From Luteococcus sp038433155 (lineage in GTDB: Bacteria; Actinomycetota; Actinomycetes; Propionibacteriales; Propionibacteriaceae), in NCBI RefSeq assembly GCF_038433155.1, contig NZ_JBCDMW010000023.1, forward strand, positions 93,614-157,613: 64,000 nt of DNA, in the 5' to 3' direction. The position numbers were made by a program, and so were the translations under genes. Each line of letters begins with the position of its first letter. The first letter of the stretch is position 1. The notes beneath the pieces are model-generated. The model was not told the DNA's origin. It ran no database searches and saw only the letters and a list, made by a program, of their open reading frames with translations. This document shows, in pieces, positions 42,443-49,418 of the stretch.

Positions 42443-43000
42443 ATGTCCACCCTTGACGAGCTGATGATCGCCACCGAGCAGGGCCAGAGTGTCGACCTGC
42501 CGGGCAGGACCTCGTCGCTGGTGTGGCGCACCATTGCCCCCGCCGTGCTCACGTTCACCTCGGCCGCGGTGGCGCTGGGTGGTTCCAGCAACGTCATCCG
42601 GCTCGTGGCCGCGGCCTTCGGCCTCGCCATGGCCGTCACAACGCTGGCCGGCTTCGCCAGCCTCACCCGAGTGCGGCACATCTACCGGATCCTGCCCGAA
42701 GGACTGTGCGTCGACGGCTCCCCCGTCATCGCGTGGCCGCTGATCGGCGGCGCCTTCCGCCACACGGACCCGCACACGGACCGCGGCGCCACGGAATTCC
42801 CCGTCCTGTCCCTCACCGACGACGGCCTGGCCTGGTTGCGCCAGCACGGCACGGCCCGGATGAAGCTCGCGCACCGCAAGGACCTGCGCGGAATGCAGGT
42901 CCCCTTGGCGAAGGGCTGCAATCCGGACCAGACCGCCAAGCTGCTGTCCGCCGCCATCCGCGCTCATCGCTCGCGCCTGGGCCTGCCACCCGTCGCCTGA
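42443..43000 (+). CDS. Two-helix membrane protein, first of three tandem paralogues
   Basis: A 185-aa protein of unknown function. After a short N-terminal segment with SVDLPGRTSS come two adjacent hydrophobic helices (about residues 35-75). A cytoplasmic beta-rich region follows (IYRILPEGLCVDGSPVIAWP), reminiscent of bacterial PH-like domains. It ends with PLAKGCNPDQTAKLLSAAIR then LGLPPVA. Both following genes repeat this plan with the same end motif, so the three arose by tandem duplication. The start ATG at 42443 is chosen by alignment with the sister genes. Confidence 0.82.
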   Translation: MSTLDELMIATEQGQSVDLPGRTSSLVWRTIAPAVLTFTSAAVALGGSSNVIRLVAAAFGLAMAVTTLAGFASLTRVRHIYRILPEGLCVDGSPVIAWPLIGGAFRHTDPHTDRGATEFPVLSLTDDGLAWLRQHGTARMKLAHRKDLRGMQVPLAKGCNPDQTAKLLSAAIRAHRSRLGLPPVA

Positions 43001-43023
43001 CCGCCCGAGCCCAAGGAGAGGCC

Positions 43024-43593
43024 ATGAACTCCGTCGAGGAATACCAGACCGCCATCCAGACCTCCACGGCTGTGGACCTGCCCGCCAGCACGTGGAGGGA
43101 GTGGGTCAAGCTCGTCTTCCTCATCGCGATATTGGTCGTCGCCTCCCTCCAAGCCCTCTCCCACCCGTCACCCGATGTCCGGGCGGCTCTGGGCCTGGTT
43201 GTCCTGCTTCTCCTGATCGGCATCACCCTCACCCTCAAGACACTCACCCGTCGTCGTCCGGCCATCCGGATCAGTCCGGAGGGCATGGCCGTGCGCGACG
43301 GAACAGTGGTGCCCTGGGAGGCGATGGCCGGTGCCGTCGCCGGCAAGAACACCGGCGGCGAGCATCACACCAAACGCGTGCTGGTCACCCTGACTGCCAG
43401 CGGTGAACAGTGGGCAGAGAGCGCGGGATGGCCCAGGCTGTGGATCAACTCCCCCACCCGTACCGAAGGCCTGCTCTTCCCCGTCGTCCGGGGGTGCAGC
43501 CACGAGCAGACGGCCGAACTCCTGTTCACCGCGATCCGCGCCCACCGCCAGCGTCTTGGACTTCCCACCGCAAATCCGGGAGGGAGCGCATGA
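43024..43593 (+). CDS. Two-helix membrane protein, second paralogue
   Basis: A 189-aa sister of the preceding gene. It has AVDLPASTWREW before the helices, AIRISPEGMAVRDGTVVPWE in the PH-like region and PVVRGCSHEQTAELLFTAIR then LGLPTA at the end. AAGGAGA lies 6 nt before the ATG. Its stop overlaps the next start (ATGA). Function is unknown. Confidence 0.83.
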   Translation: MNSVEEYQTAIQTSTAVDLPASTWREWVKLVFLIAILVVASLQALSHPSPDVRAALGLVVLLLLIGITLTLKTLTRRRPAIRISPEGMAVRDGTVVPWEAMAGAVAGKNTGGEHHTKRVLVTLTASGEQWAESAGWPRLWINSPTRTEGLLFPVVRGCSHEQTAELLFTAIRAHRQRLGLPTANPGGSA

Positions 43594-44141
43594 GCCAGAT
43601 GCAGAGGCAACTCGACACCATCCACCGCAGCAATCACGTGGACCTGCCGGGCAGTGCGGTACGAGAGGGCAGGTACTTCCTCCTGACGCTCGGGCTGCTG
43701 GCCTTCGTGACCATCAGCCTGTTCACCGAGGAGTCCCGCTTCAGGCAGGGCGGACTCGTCCTGTTGGGCCTGCTGGTCCTTCTGCTCGTCTACGCCGCCG
43801 TCTGGAACCTCGCCACCGTGCGTCACGCCATCCGGATCAGGCCCGACGGGATCGCGGAACGTGACCAACCAGTCATCCCGTGGCGCATGCTGGCGGAGGC
43901 GGAGGCCGGCAGGGACACCGACGAGGCCTGGGACATGCGGGTCCTGCTCATCCTGACCAGCGAGGGCCGCGACTGGGCCCGCGCCCATGACGTCCTGCTC
44001 AAGGATGTCCACAAGCCGCTTCGCGCTCGGGGCATCGAGATGCCGGTGCTGCGCGGATGCAACCACCAGGAGACGGCCGACGTGCTCACGGTCGCGATCC
44101 GGTTGAACAGACTGCGTTCGGGGCTACCGCCCGTCGCCTGA
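43590..44141 (+). CDS. Two-helix membrane protein, third paralogue
   Basis: A 183-aa third member. It has HVDLPGSAVREG before two helices, AIRIRPDGIAERDQPVIPW in the middle and PVLRGCNHQETADVLTVAIR then SGLPPVA at the end. The ATGA overlap with the second copy shows the three form one operon. The Gly-Cys-(N/S) and final LPP(V)A are retained in all copies and probably matter for function or assembly (inference). Confidence 0.83.
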   Translation: MSQMQRQLDTIHRSNHVDLPGSAVREGRYFLLTLGLLAFVTISLFTEESRFRQGGLVLLGLLVLLLVYAAVWNLATVRHAIRIRPDGIAERDQPVIPWRMLAEAEAGRDTDEAWDMRVLLILTSEGRDWARAHDVLLKDVHKPLRARGIEMPVLRGCNHQETADVLTVAIRLNRLRSGLPPVA

Positions 44142-44146
44142 GGAAG

Positions 44147-44791
44147 TCAGACGGGCCAGGCCTCCTGGCGCCAAGCGGCATCCCAGAACATCCACTCATA
44201 GCGCGACGCCTGCAGGAAGGCCTCCCGCATCCGCTCGCGGACCTCGTCGGAGGCGGCGTCGGCCAGCCGATCGGTGATCTCCCGCGCCCGGGCCGTGGAC
44301 TCCGCGAAGGCCGGGTCCCCGTACATCCCGATCCAGTCCCCATAGGGGTGCCCGGACAGGTCACCGGCGGACTCCAGCAGCTTCTCCCCCACCCACTGGT
44401 AGATCCAGAAGCAGGGCAGGATGGCCGCAACCCCCACCTCGTAGGGGGCGGCGGCGGCCGTCGCCAGCAGGTAGCTGGTGTAGGCCCGGCAGGTGGGCGA
44501 CATCACACCGGCCCCCACCTCCACATGCGCGGCGTGCAGCTCGCGCTCCGCGACGATCGCCCCCTGCACCCCAATGCCCCAGAAGGTGATCTCGTCGGCG
44601 TGCGACGCGCGACCAGCCAGCATGCCCATCGCCCGGGCGTAGTCGGCCAGGTAGAGCGCGTCCTGCGTCAGGTAGCCCTCGAAGATGTCGTGGGGCAGGC
44701 TGCCGTCGCCCAGCCCGGTCACGAAGGGGTGCCGTTCGATGGCGGTCAGGATGGGGCAGGCCTGCTCCCAGAGTTCGTCGGTGAAGCCCAT
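44147..44791 (-). CDS. tenA: TenA family aminopyrimidine hydrolase (thiaminase II type)
   Basis: A 214-aa cytoplasmic enzyme of thiamin salvage that releases the hydroxymethylpyrimidine precursor from degraded thiamin. The all-helical TenA pattern is clear: ERHPFVTGLGDGSLPHDIFE, QDALYLADYARA and the catalytic Cys in MSPTCRAYTSYL. CFWIYQWVGEKL and a C-terminal WMFWDAAW follow. It is the last gene of the thiM-thiE-thiD-tenA operon, starting 1 nt after the thiD stop. Confidence 0.94.
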   Translation of the reverse strand: MGFTDELWEQACPILTAIERHPFVTGLGDGSLPHDIFEGYLTQDALYLADYARAMGMLAGRASHADEITFWGIGVQGAIVAERELHAAHVEVGAGVMSPTCRAYTSYLLATAAAAPYEVGVAAILPCFWIYQWVGEKLLESAGDLSGHPYGDWIGMYGDPAFAESTARAREITDRLADAASDEVRERMREAFLQASRYEWMFWDAAWRQEAWPV

Positions 44792-44792
44792 G

Positions 44793-45602
44793 TCAGTCCT
44801 TCCAGAGATTCCAGAAATGGTGTACGGGCCCGTGCCCGTGCCCGATCTGCAATTCGTCGGCGCGTTCCAGGGCGTGGGTCAGCCATGCCTTTGCATCGGC
44901 GACGGCCTCCAACCAGGTGCCACGCTGCGGCCGCAGGGTCGCGATCGCCGAGGACAGGGTGCAACCCGTGCCGTGCGTGTTCCGGGTCTCGACGCGGGCC
45001 GCGCTGAGCTCGGTGATTGCCTCAGCGTCGGCGTAGATGTCCACGGCTTCCGGCCCGGTCAGGTGCCCGGCCTTCAACATCACCCGCTGCGCCCCCAGCT
45101 CCAGCAGGGCCGTGGCCTGGGCCGCCATCGCAGCACCGTCACGCACCTCGTCGACGCCCAGCAGGACGGCCGCCTCCGGCAGGTTGGGGGTGATCAAGGA
45201 CGCCTTGCCGATCAATCCGCGGACGGCCTGTTCGGCCTCGACGTCCAGCAGTCGGTCCCCGCTGGTGGCCACCATCACCGGGTCCAGCACGACGTGTTCT
45301 CCGCCGCGAGCCCGGTAGTCGTCGATGATCCGGCCTGCGACGGCCGCCACCTGCGGGGTGCCCAGCATCCCGATCTTGATCGCGTCGGGCAGGATGTCGT
45401 CGGCCAAGGTCTGCCACTGCCGCCAGACGAAGTCCGGTTCCACCCCGGCGACGCCGGTCACACCCCGCGTCGACTGGGCGGTCAGCGCGCAGACCACGCC
45501 CATTCCGTAGCCGCCCAGGGCGCTGAAGGTCTTGAGGTCGGCGAAGATCCCGGCGCCGCCGCTGGGGTCGACGCCGGCGATGGACAGGACCTTGGGGATC
45601 AT
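44793..45602 (-). CDS. thiD: Hydroxymethylpyrimidine (phosphate) kinase
   Basis: Phosphorylates HMP and HMP-P to HMP-PP for thiamin phosphate synthesis. The 269-aa ribokinase-like fold starts with VLSIAGVDPSGGAGIFADLK, includes DPVMVATSGDRLL and ends with the anion-hole motif NTHGTGCTLSSAIA. The ATG at 45602 overlaps the thiE stop (ATGA). Confidence 0.96.
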   Translation of the reverse strand: MIPKVLSIAGVDPSGGAGIFADLKTFSALGGYGMGVVCALTAQSTRGVTGVAGVEPDFVWRQWQTLADDILPDAIKIGMLGTPQVAAVAGRIIDDYRARGGEHVVLDPVMVATSGDRLLDVEAEQAVRGLIGKASLITPNLPEAAVLLGVDEVRDGAAMAAQATALLELGAQRVMLKAGHLTGPEAVDIYADAEAITELSAARVETRNTHGTGCTLSSAIATLRPQRGTWLEAVADAKAWLTHALERADELQIGHGHGPVHHFWNLWKD

Positions 45603-46339
45603 GGGCGCACCTCGTTCTCCAGCCCCTCGACGGGCTCGGGGATCGTGGTCGGGTTGGGCACCCCGGGGATCGTGCTTGCGGTACCTGCTTGCTGCCACTC
45701 CCGCAGGATGGCGGCGGTGGCCGCGCCCGGATCATCGGCACCACAGATGGCACTGACAATCGCCATGCCGGCGCCCGACGGCTTGACCGGCGCAACCCGC
45801 CCGGGTCCGCCGACCCCGCCGATCGCCACCGAGGGCAGCAGGTTCAGCCGGGCCAGCTCCGCCAGCCCGTCGGGCCCGATCGGCGGGGCGGCATTCGGCT
45901 TGGTCTGCTGCGCCCAGACCGGCCCGATTCCCAGGTAGTCCAAGGTCCCCGCTGGCAGTCGGTTGGCTGCCTCCACGTGCGAACGCTGCTCGACGGACAG
46001 GCCCAGAATCGCATCCGGCCCCAGCACTGCCCGGGCCTCGACGGGAGGCAGGTCCCCCTGGCCGATGTGCGCGCCGTCGGCTCCCGCCGGGCCCACCAGG
46101 TGCACCCGATCGTTGAGCACCACGGGCACCCGGCCGGCGACGGCCCGCACCACCGCCCGGGAGAGCTCCAGGAAGCCGTCGTCAGGCAGGTCCGGGTCCC
46201 GCACCTGCACAAAGGTGGCGCCATTCTGGACGGCGGCCAGCACGGTGCGGACCACGGCCTCGGGGCCACCGCAGATGCCGGTGTCGGTGACCAGGTAGCA
46301 GGTCATGGCTTCGACCAGCTCAGCCGATGTGGGCCTCAT
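45599..46339 (-). CDS. thiE: Thiamin phosphate synthase with repeat-derived tail
   Basis: Joins HMP-PP with thiazole phosphate. It is a TIM barrel of 246 aa with GATFVQVRDPDLPD, VPVVLNDRVHL, DGAHIGQGDLP and YLGIGPVWAQQTKPNAAPP; VAIGGVGG closes the barrel. The last 25 residues (containing TTIPEPVEGLENE) are encoded by a copy of the dispersed intergenic repeat, so the C-terminus appears to have been extended by repeat insertion. The ATG at 46339 overlaps the thiM stop. Confidence 0.94.
   Translation of the reverse strand: MRPTSAELVEAMTCYLVTDTGICGGPEAVVRTVLAAVQNGATFVQVRDPDLPDDGFLELSRAVVRAVAGRVPVVLNDRVHLVGPAGADGAHIGQGDLPPVEARAVLGPDAILGLSVEQRSHVEAANRLPAGTLDYLGIGPVWAQQTKPNAAPPIGPDGLAELARLNLLPSVAIGGVGGPGRVAPVKPSGAGMAIVSAICGADDPGAATAAILREWQQAGTASTIPGVPNPTTIPEPVEGLENEVRP
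45623..45657 (-). repeat. Copy of the dispersed repeat inside the 3' end of thiE
   Basis: On the + strand CCCCTCGACGGGCTCGGGG then ATCGTGGTCGGGTTGGG. It is translated in thiE as part of the tail with PEPVEG. Confidence 0.8.
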
Positions 46340-47160
46340 GAGAGCTTCACCTTCTGTTCCAGTTCCTCGGGGGTGACCAGGGCCAGCTGGTCCAGCAGGG
46401 CGACGGCGAAACTCCCCGGCCCCTGCGTCGTCGCGACGGCATTGTCCGCGGCCACGCACATCAGGGCCGTCGCGGCCGAGGCCGCCAGCAGCGGCTCCGC
46501 GACACCCGCGAAGCCCGCCATCAGCGCGCCCAGGCTGCAACCCACCCCGGTGACCCGGGTCATGATCGGGTCACCGTTGTGGATCCGGACCACCTGTTCC
46601 CCGTCGGTGATGTGGTCCACCGCCCCGGAGACCGCCACCACGCAACCGACGCTGCGTGCCAGCCCCTGGGCCAGGCCCAGCACCTCCTCCGGCGCGACGG
46701 TGGTGTCCGCACCACGGCCACCCGCCCCGCCGGACAACCCCGAGATCTCCGAGGCATTGCCCCGGATGATGGTGGGCTGGTTGTCCAGCACCTCCAGGGC
46801 GAAGGCTGTGCGCACCGGCAATCCCCCGGCGGCAACCGGGTCCAGCACCCAGGGAGTGCCGGCCTCGTGCGCGGAATGCGAAGCCACCCGCATGGCCTGG
46901 TAGGTCTCCCGGTAGGGGGTCCCGGTGTTCACCAGCACCCCGGAGGCGACCCCGGCAAAGAGCCCTGCCTCCTCCGGATTGTCCACCATGGCCGGCGCCC
47001 CGCCCGCGGCCAGCACCACATTGGCGGTCCACTGGGCCACCACGATGTTGGTCAGGCATTGCACCAGCGGCGTCCTCTCCCGCAGCAGGCGCAGCGCTTC
47101 GGCCAGGCCGGCCGGGGTCACGACGGTGGAATGAATGGCTGGGTCTTTGGATGTGCTCAT
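46336..47160 (-). CDS. thiM: Hydroxyethylthiazole kinase
   Basis: Salvages the thiazole half of thiamin by phosphorylation. The 274-aa protein has VQCLTNIVVAQWTANVVLAA, GAPAMVDNPEEA, WVLDPVAAGG, IIRGNASEISGL and the catalytic GVGCSLGALMAGF. It is the first gene of the thi operon and is controlled by the TPP riboswitch directly upstream. The ATG at 47160 opens the domain at the expected place. De novo thiC or thiG are not in this window. Confidence 0.96.
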   Translation of the reverse strand: MSTSKDPAIHSTVVTPAGLAEALRLLRERTPLVQCLTNIVVAQWTANVVLAAGGAPAMVDNPEEAGLFAGVASGVLVNTGTPYRETYQAMRVASHSAHEAGTPWVLDPVAAGGLPVRTAFALEVLDNQPTIIRGNASEISGLSGGAGGRGADTTVAPEEVLGLAQGLARSVGCVVAVSGAVDHITDGEQVVRIHNGDPIMTRVTGVGCSLGALMAGFAGVAEPLLAASAATALMCVAADNAVATTQGPGSFAVALLDQLALVTPEELEQKVKLS

Positions 47161-47169
47161 GAAAAGCAA

Positions 47170-47255
47170 CGTCCCTTCGCTAGTCCGAACTAGATCAGGT
47201 TCGACGGGTGTGTTCTCAGCCACCATCACTCCCAGAGGGGTGGCACCCCGCGTCA
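47170..47255 (-). promoter_or_regulatory. TPP riboswitch of the thi operon
   Basis: The minus strand shows the THI-box order: GGGGTGCCACCCC, then GGCTGAGAACACACCC, then GAACCTGATCTAGTTCGGAC, then TAGCGAAGGGA. Binding of thiamin diphosphate should lower thiM translation or transcription. The outer ends are approximate. Confidence 0.95.
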
Positions 47256-47338
47256 CTGTCGGCCACGTTATCGCATGGCGTCTGCTCGGACCGGCTCGGG
47301 CGGCCGGATCCGCCCGCCCCATCCGCTTGGACGGACGA

Positions 47339-47421
47339 CCCGTTGTCCCGGTAGAGCGAATGCCGCAGCCAATTGCCGTAGTGGCACTGGACCCTCGTAT
47401 TCGCTCCATCGGGACAACGGG
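47339..47421. repeat. Inverted repeat element between thiM and the PhzF-like gene
   Basis: Arms 47339-47361 and 47399-47421 are reverse complements except for one A-C mismatch and one G.T pair, with a 37-nt centre. The size is like that of the element at 7273-7362, but the sequence differs. It may be a divergent terminator/operator or a small mobile element. Confidence 0.65.
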
Positions 47422-47460
47422 CCCCCCGACCCACTGTGTGGTTCGCGGGAAGATGGGAGG

Positions 47461-48282
47461 ATGCGCCACCCCTTCTTTGAGATCGACGTCTTTGCCACCG
47501 GCCCGTTCAGCGGCAATCCCCTCGCGGTGATCGCCGAGGCTGACGGCCTGAGCACGGAGCAGATGCAACGGATCGCGGCCTGGACCAACTTTTCCGAGAC
47601 CACCTTCCTGCTCCGCCCCACCACGCCGGAGGCGGACTACCGGGTGCGGATCTTCACCACCAGCCAGGAGTTCCCCTTCGCCGGCCATCCCACGTTGGGC
47701 ACCGCCCGGGCCTGGCTGGAGCTGGGCGGCCGCCCGCACCGGCCAGGCACCGTGGTGCAGGAATGTGGTGCCGGGCTGGTACCGGTGCGGATCGATGGGG
47801 ATGACCTGGCCTTCGCCACCCCGCCGTGCATCCGCACCGGCCCGCTGGACGACGAGGACCTGACCAAGGCCGTGCGGGTGCTCAACCTGACACCAGCGGA
47901 CGTCGTGGCCCATGCCTGGGGTGTGAACGGCCCGCCGTGGCAGCTCCTGCAATTGCGCGATGCCGACGCCGTGCGGGCCGTCCGCCCGCATACCGACCGG
48001 CCCGGCGTCCACATCGGCCTGGTGGGGCTGGAGGACGCCGGCTCCCCTGTCGCCTACGAGGTGCGCGCCATCGCCGAGGACCGCGAGGATCCGGTGACCG
48101 GCTCCCTGAACGGGGCCCTGGCCCAGTGGCTGCGCGGGCGGGGTCTGGTACCGGCGCAGTACGTGGCCACGCAGGGCGGTCAGGTGGGGCGCGCCGGCCG
48201 GGTGACGGTACGCGACGACGGCTCCGAAATCTGGATCGGCGGCGAGGCGACCGTCCGGGTCCATGGCGAGCTGAGCAACTGA
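47461..48282 (+). CDS. PhzF family isomerase-like protein
   Basis: A 273-aa protein of the diaminopimelate-epimerase-like fold. The N-terminus reads FFEIDVFATGPFSGNPLAVI and the next motif is FSETTFLL (with the catalytic Glu). RIFTTSQEFPFAGHPTLGTA and a late DPVTGSLNGALAQWL follow. Substrate is unknown; most PhzF relatives are not in phenazine pathways. GGGAGG abuts the ATG at 47461. Confidence 0.92.
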   Translation: MRHPFFEIDVFATGPFSGNPLAVIAEADGLSTEQMQRIAAWTNFSETTFLLRPTTPEADYRVRIFTTSQEFPFAGHPTLGTARAWLELGGRPHRPGTVVQECGAGLVPVRIDGDDLAFATPPCIRTGPLDDEDLTKAVRVLNLTPADVVAHAWGVNGPPWQLLQLRDADAVRAVRPHTDRPGVHIGLVGLEDAGSPVAYEVRAIAEDREDPVTGSLNGALAQWLRGRGLVPAQYVATQGGQVGRAGRVTVRDDGSEIWIGGEATVRVHGELSN

Positions 48283-48332
48283 GAGATCGCCAAGAGCCAC
48301 AGCTTTTCTAGACCAGCTAGTCCGAATATATT

Positions 48333-48351
48333 TTTCGGGTACGTCCCGAAA
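48333..48351 (+). promoter_or_regulatory. Palindrome just before the ATPase-YhgE operon
   Basis: TTTCGGG-TACGT-CCCGAAA, preceded by an A/T-rich stretch (AATATATTTTT). It ends just before the AGGAAG ribosome binding site, so it could be an operator or a translation-masking hairpin. Confidence 0.4.
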
Positions 48352-48359
48352 GGAAGCCC

Positions 48360-49418
48360 ATGCCTGAGATCCAGCCTCACGAGGCGCCCGTCCTCCCGCG
48401 CAGGGACGACGTGGAGAGCCCCCGTGACGGGGACCTGCCCCACGTGGCCGCGACAGGCTCGGCCCACGTGGAGGCCCCGCGGCACTCGGCCGTCGAGCCC
48501 CGGAATGACGCCGACCCGGCACCGGTCGAGGCACCGCGACACTCGGCCCCCGCCATCCAGGACGAGCCCGTCTCCGCCGGCCTCGACATCATCAGCCCGG
48601 CACCTGTCGCTACCGAGAACCCGGCACTGCTCACAGCCGAGGCCCCGGCACCCGCTGCGCCCGAAAGCCCGACACCCATCACCGGGGACGACGAGATTCT
48701 GCGCGCCCGCCGGCTCCAGCTGCGCGGCCGCGAGTCCAAGGTCTTCGGGCCGGTGGACCTCACCCTGACCAGGGGCGGGATCACCGTCGTGACCGGACAG
48801 CAGGGCGCCGGGCGGTCCGCGCTGCTGCTGGCGCTGTCCGGCCGGCTGAAGGGGGTTCAGGGGGAGCTGCAGTCCGCCGAGATCGACGGCATCGCCCACC
48901 CCCGCAAGCTGCGGCGGCAGGTCTCCGTCGCGCGAATCAGTGACCTGGCGGATCTGGAGCCCAACCTGACCATTGCCGAGTCCCGCGACGAACGGGCCAT
49001 CGCCGACGGGATCGGGGTACGCCGCGGCCGGGAGCGCTTCGCCGAGTTGGAAACCCTGCTCAACCACCAGTTCGACAAGGAGCAATGGGTCGGCCGGATG
49101 CCGGCCGTCGAGCGCACCCTGTTGACCATCGTGCTGGGCTGCCTGGCCCCGGCCAGCTTCGTCGTACTGGATGATGTCGACGACTCCCTGACCGAGCGCC
49201 AACTGACCTGGATCCACGACGGCCTGGGCCTGCTGACAGAGCAGGGCCACAGCTTCGTGCTGAGTTCGCTGGAACAGAGTCCGGTGCCGCCCCGAGCCCA
49301 GGTGGTCCACCTGAGCCCGCCGCCCACCCGCACCGAACCGAACTTCGAGCTGCACCGGCTGCGCCGTCGGCTGGCCCAGCCCACCTCCACGAATCCCACC
49401 ACCGAGGAACTCGACTGA
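48360..49418 (+). CDS. ABC-type ATPase-like partner of YhgE/Pip, altered Walker A
   Basis: A 352-aa protein. About 110 disordered residues come first, with two copies of VEAPRHSA. An ABC-ATPase-like domain follows (about 115-320). The Walker A is GQQGAGRS (residues 146-153), with Arg where Lys is expected. Walker B is SFVVLDDVDDSLT, with Asp for the catalytic Glu. No clear LSGGQ is present. It is thus a degenerate ATPase, perhaps regulatory. The stop and the next start share one base (TGATG), tying it to the YhgE protein. AGGAAG lies upstream of the ATG. Confidence 0.82.
   Translation: MPEIQPHEAPVLPRRDDVESPRDGDLPHVAATGSAHVEAPRHSAVEPRNDADPAPVEAPRHSAPAIQDEPVSAGLDIISPAPVATENPALLTAEAPAPAAPESPTPITGDDEILRARRLQLRGRESKVFGPVDLTLTRGGITVVTGQQGAGRSALLLALSGRLKGVQGELQSAEIDGIAHPRKLRRQVSVARISDLADLEPNLTIAESRDERAIADGIGVRRGRERFAELETLLNHQFDKEQWVGRMPAVERTLLTIVLGCLAPASFVVLDDVDDSLTERQLTWIHDGLGLLTEQGHSFVLSSLEQSPVPPRAQVVHLSPPPTRTEPNFELHRLRRRLAQPTSTNPTTEELD

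Noticed and set aside
48301..48330. CTAGACCAGCTAGTC-like dyad upstream of the ATPase-YhgE operon as a TetR operator
   Set aside because: The symmetry is weak and no regulator gene is adjacent, so it was left out of the feature list.
46336..48534. 732-aa minus-strand frame joining thiM to upstream sequence
   Set aside because: The upstream 450 residues cross the TPP riboswitch and the PhzF-like gene; ThiM begins at 47160.
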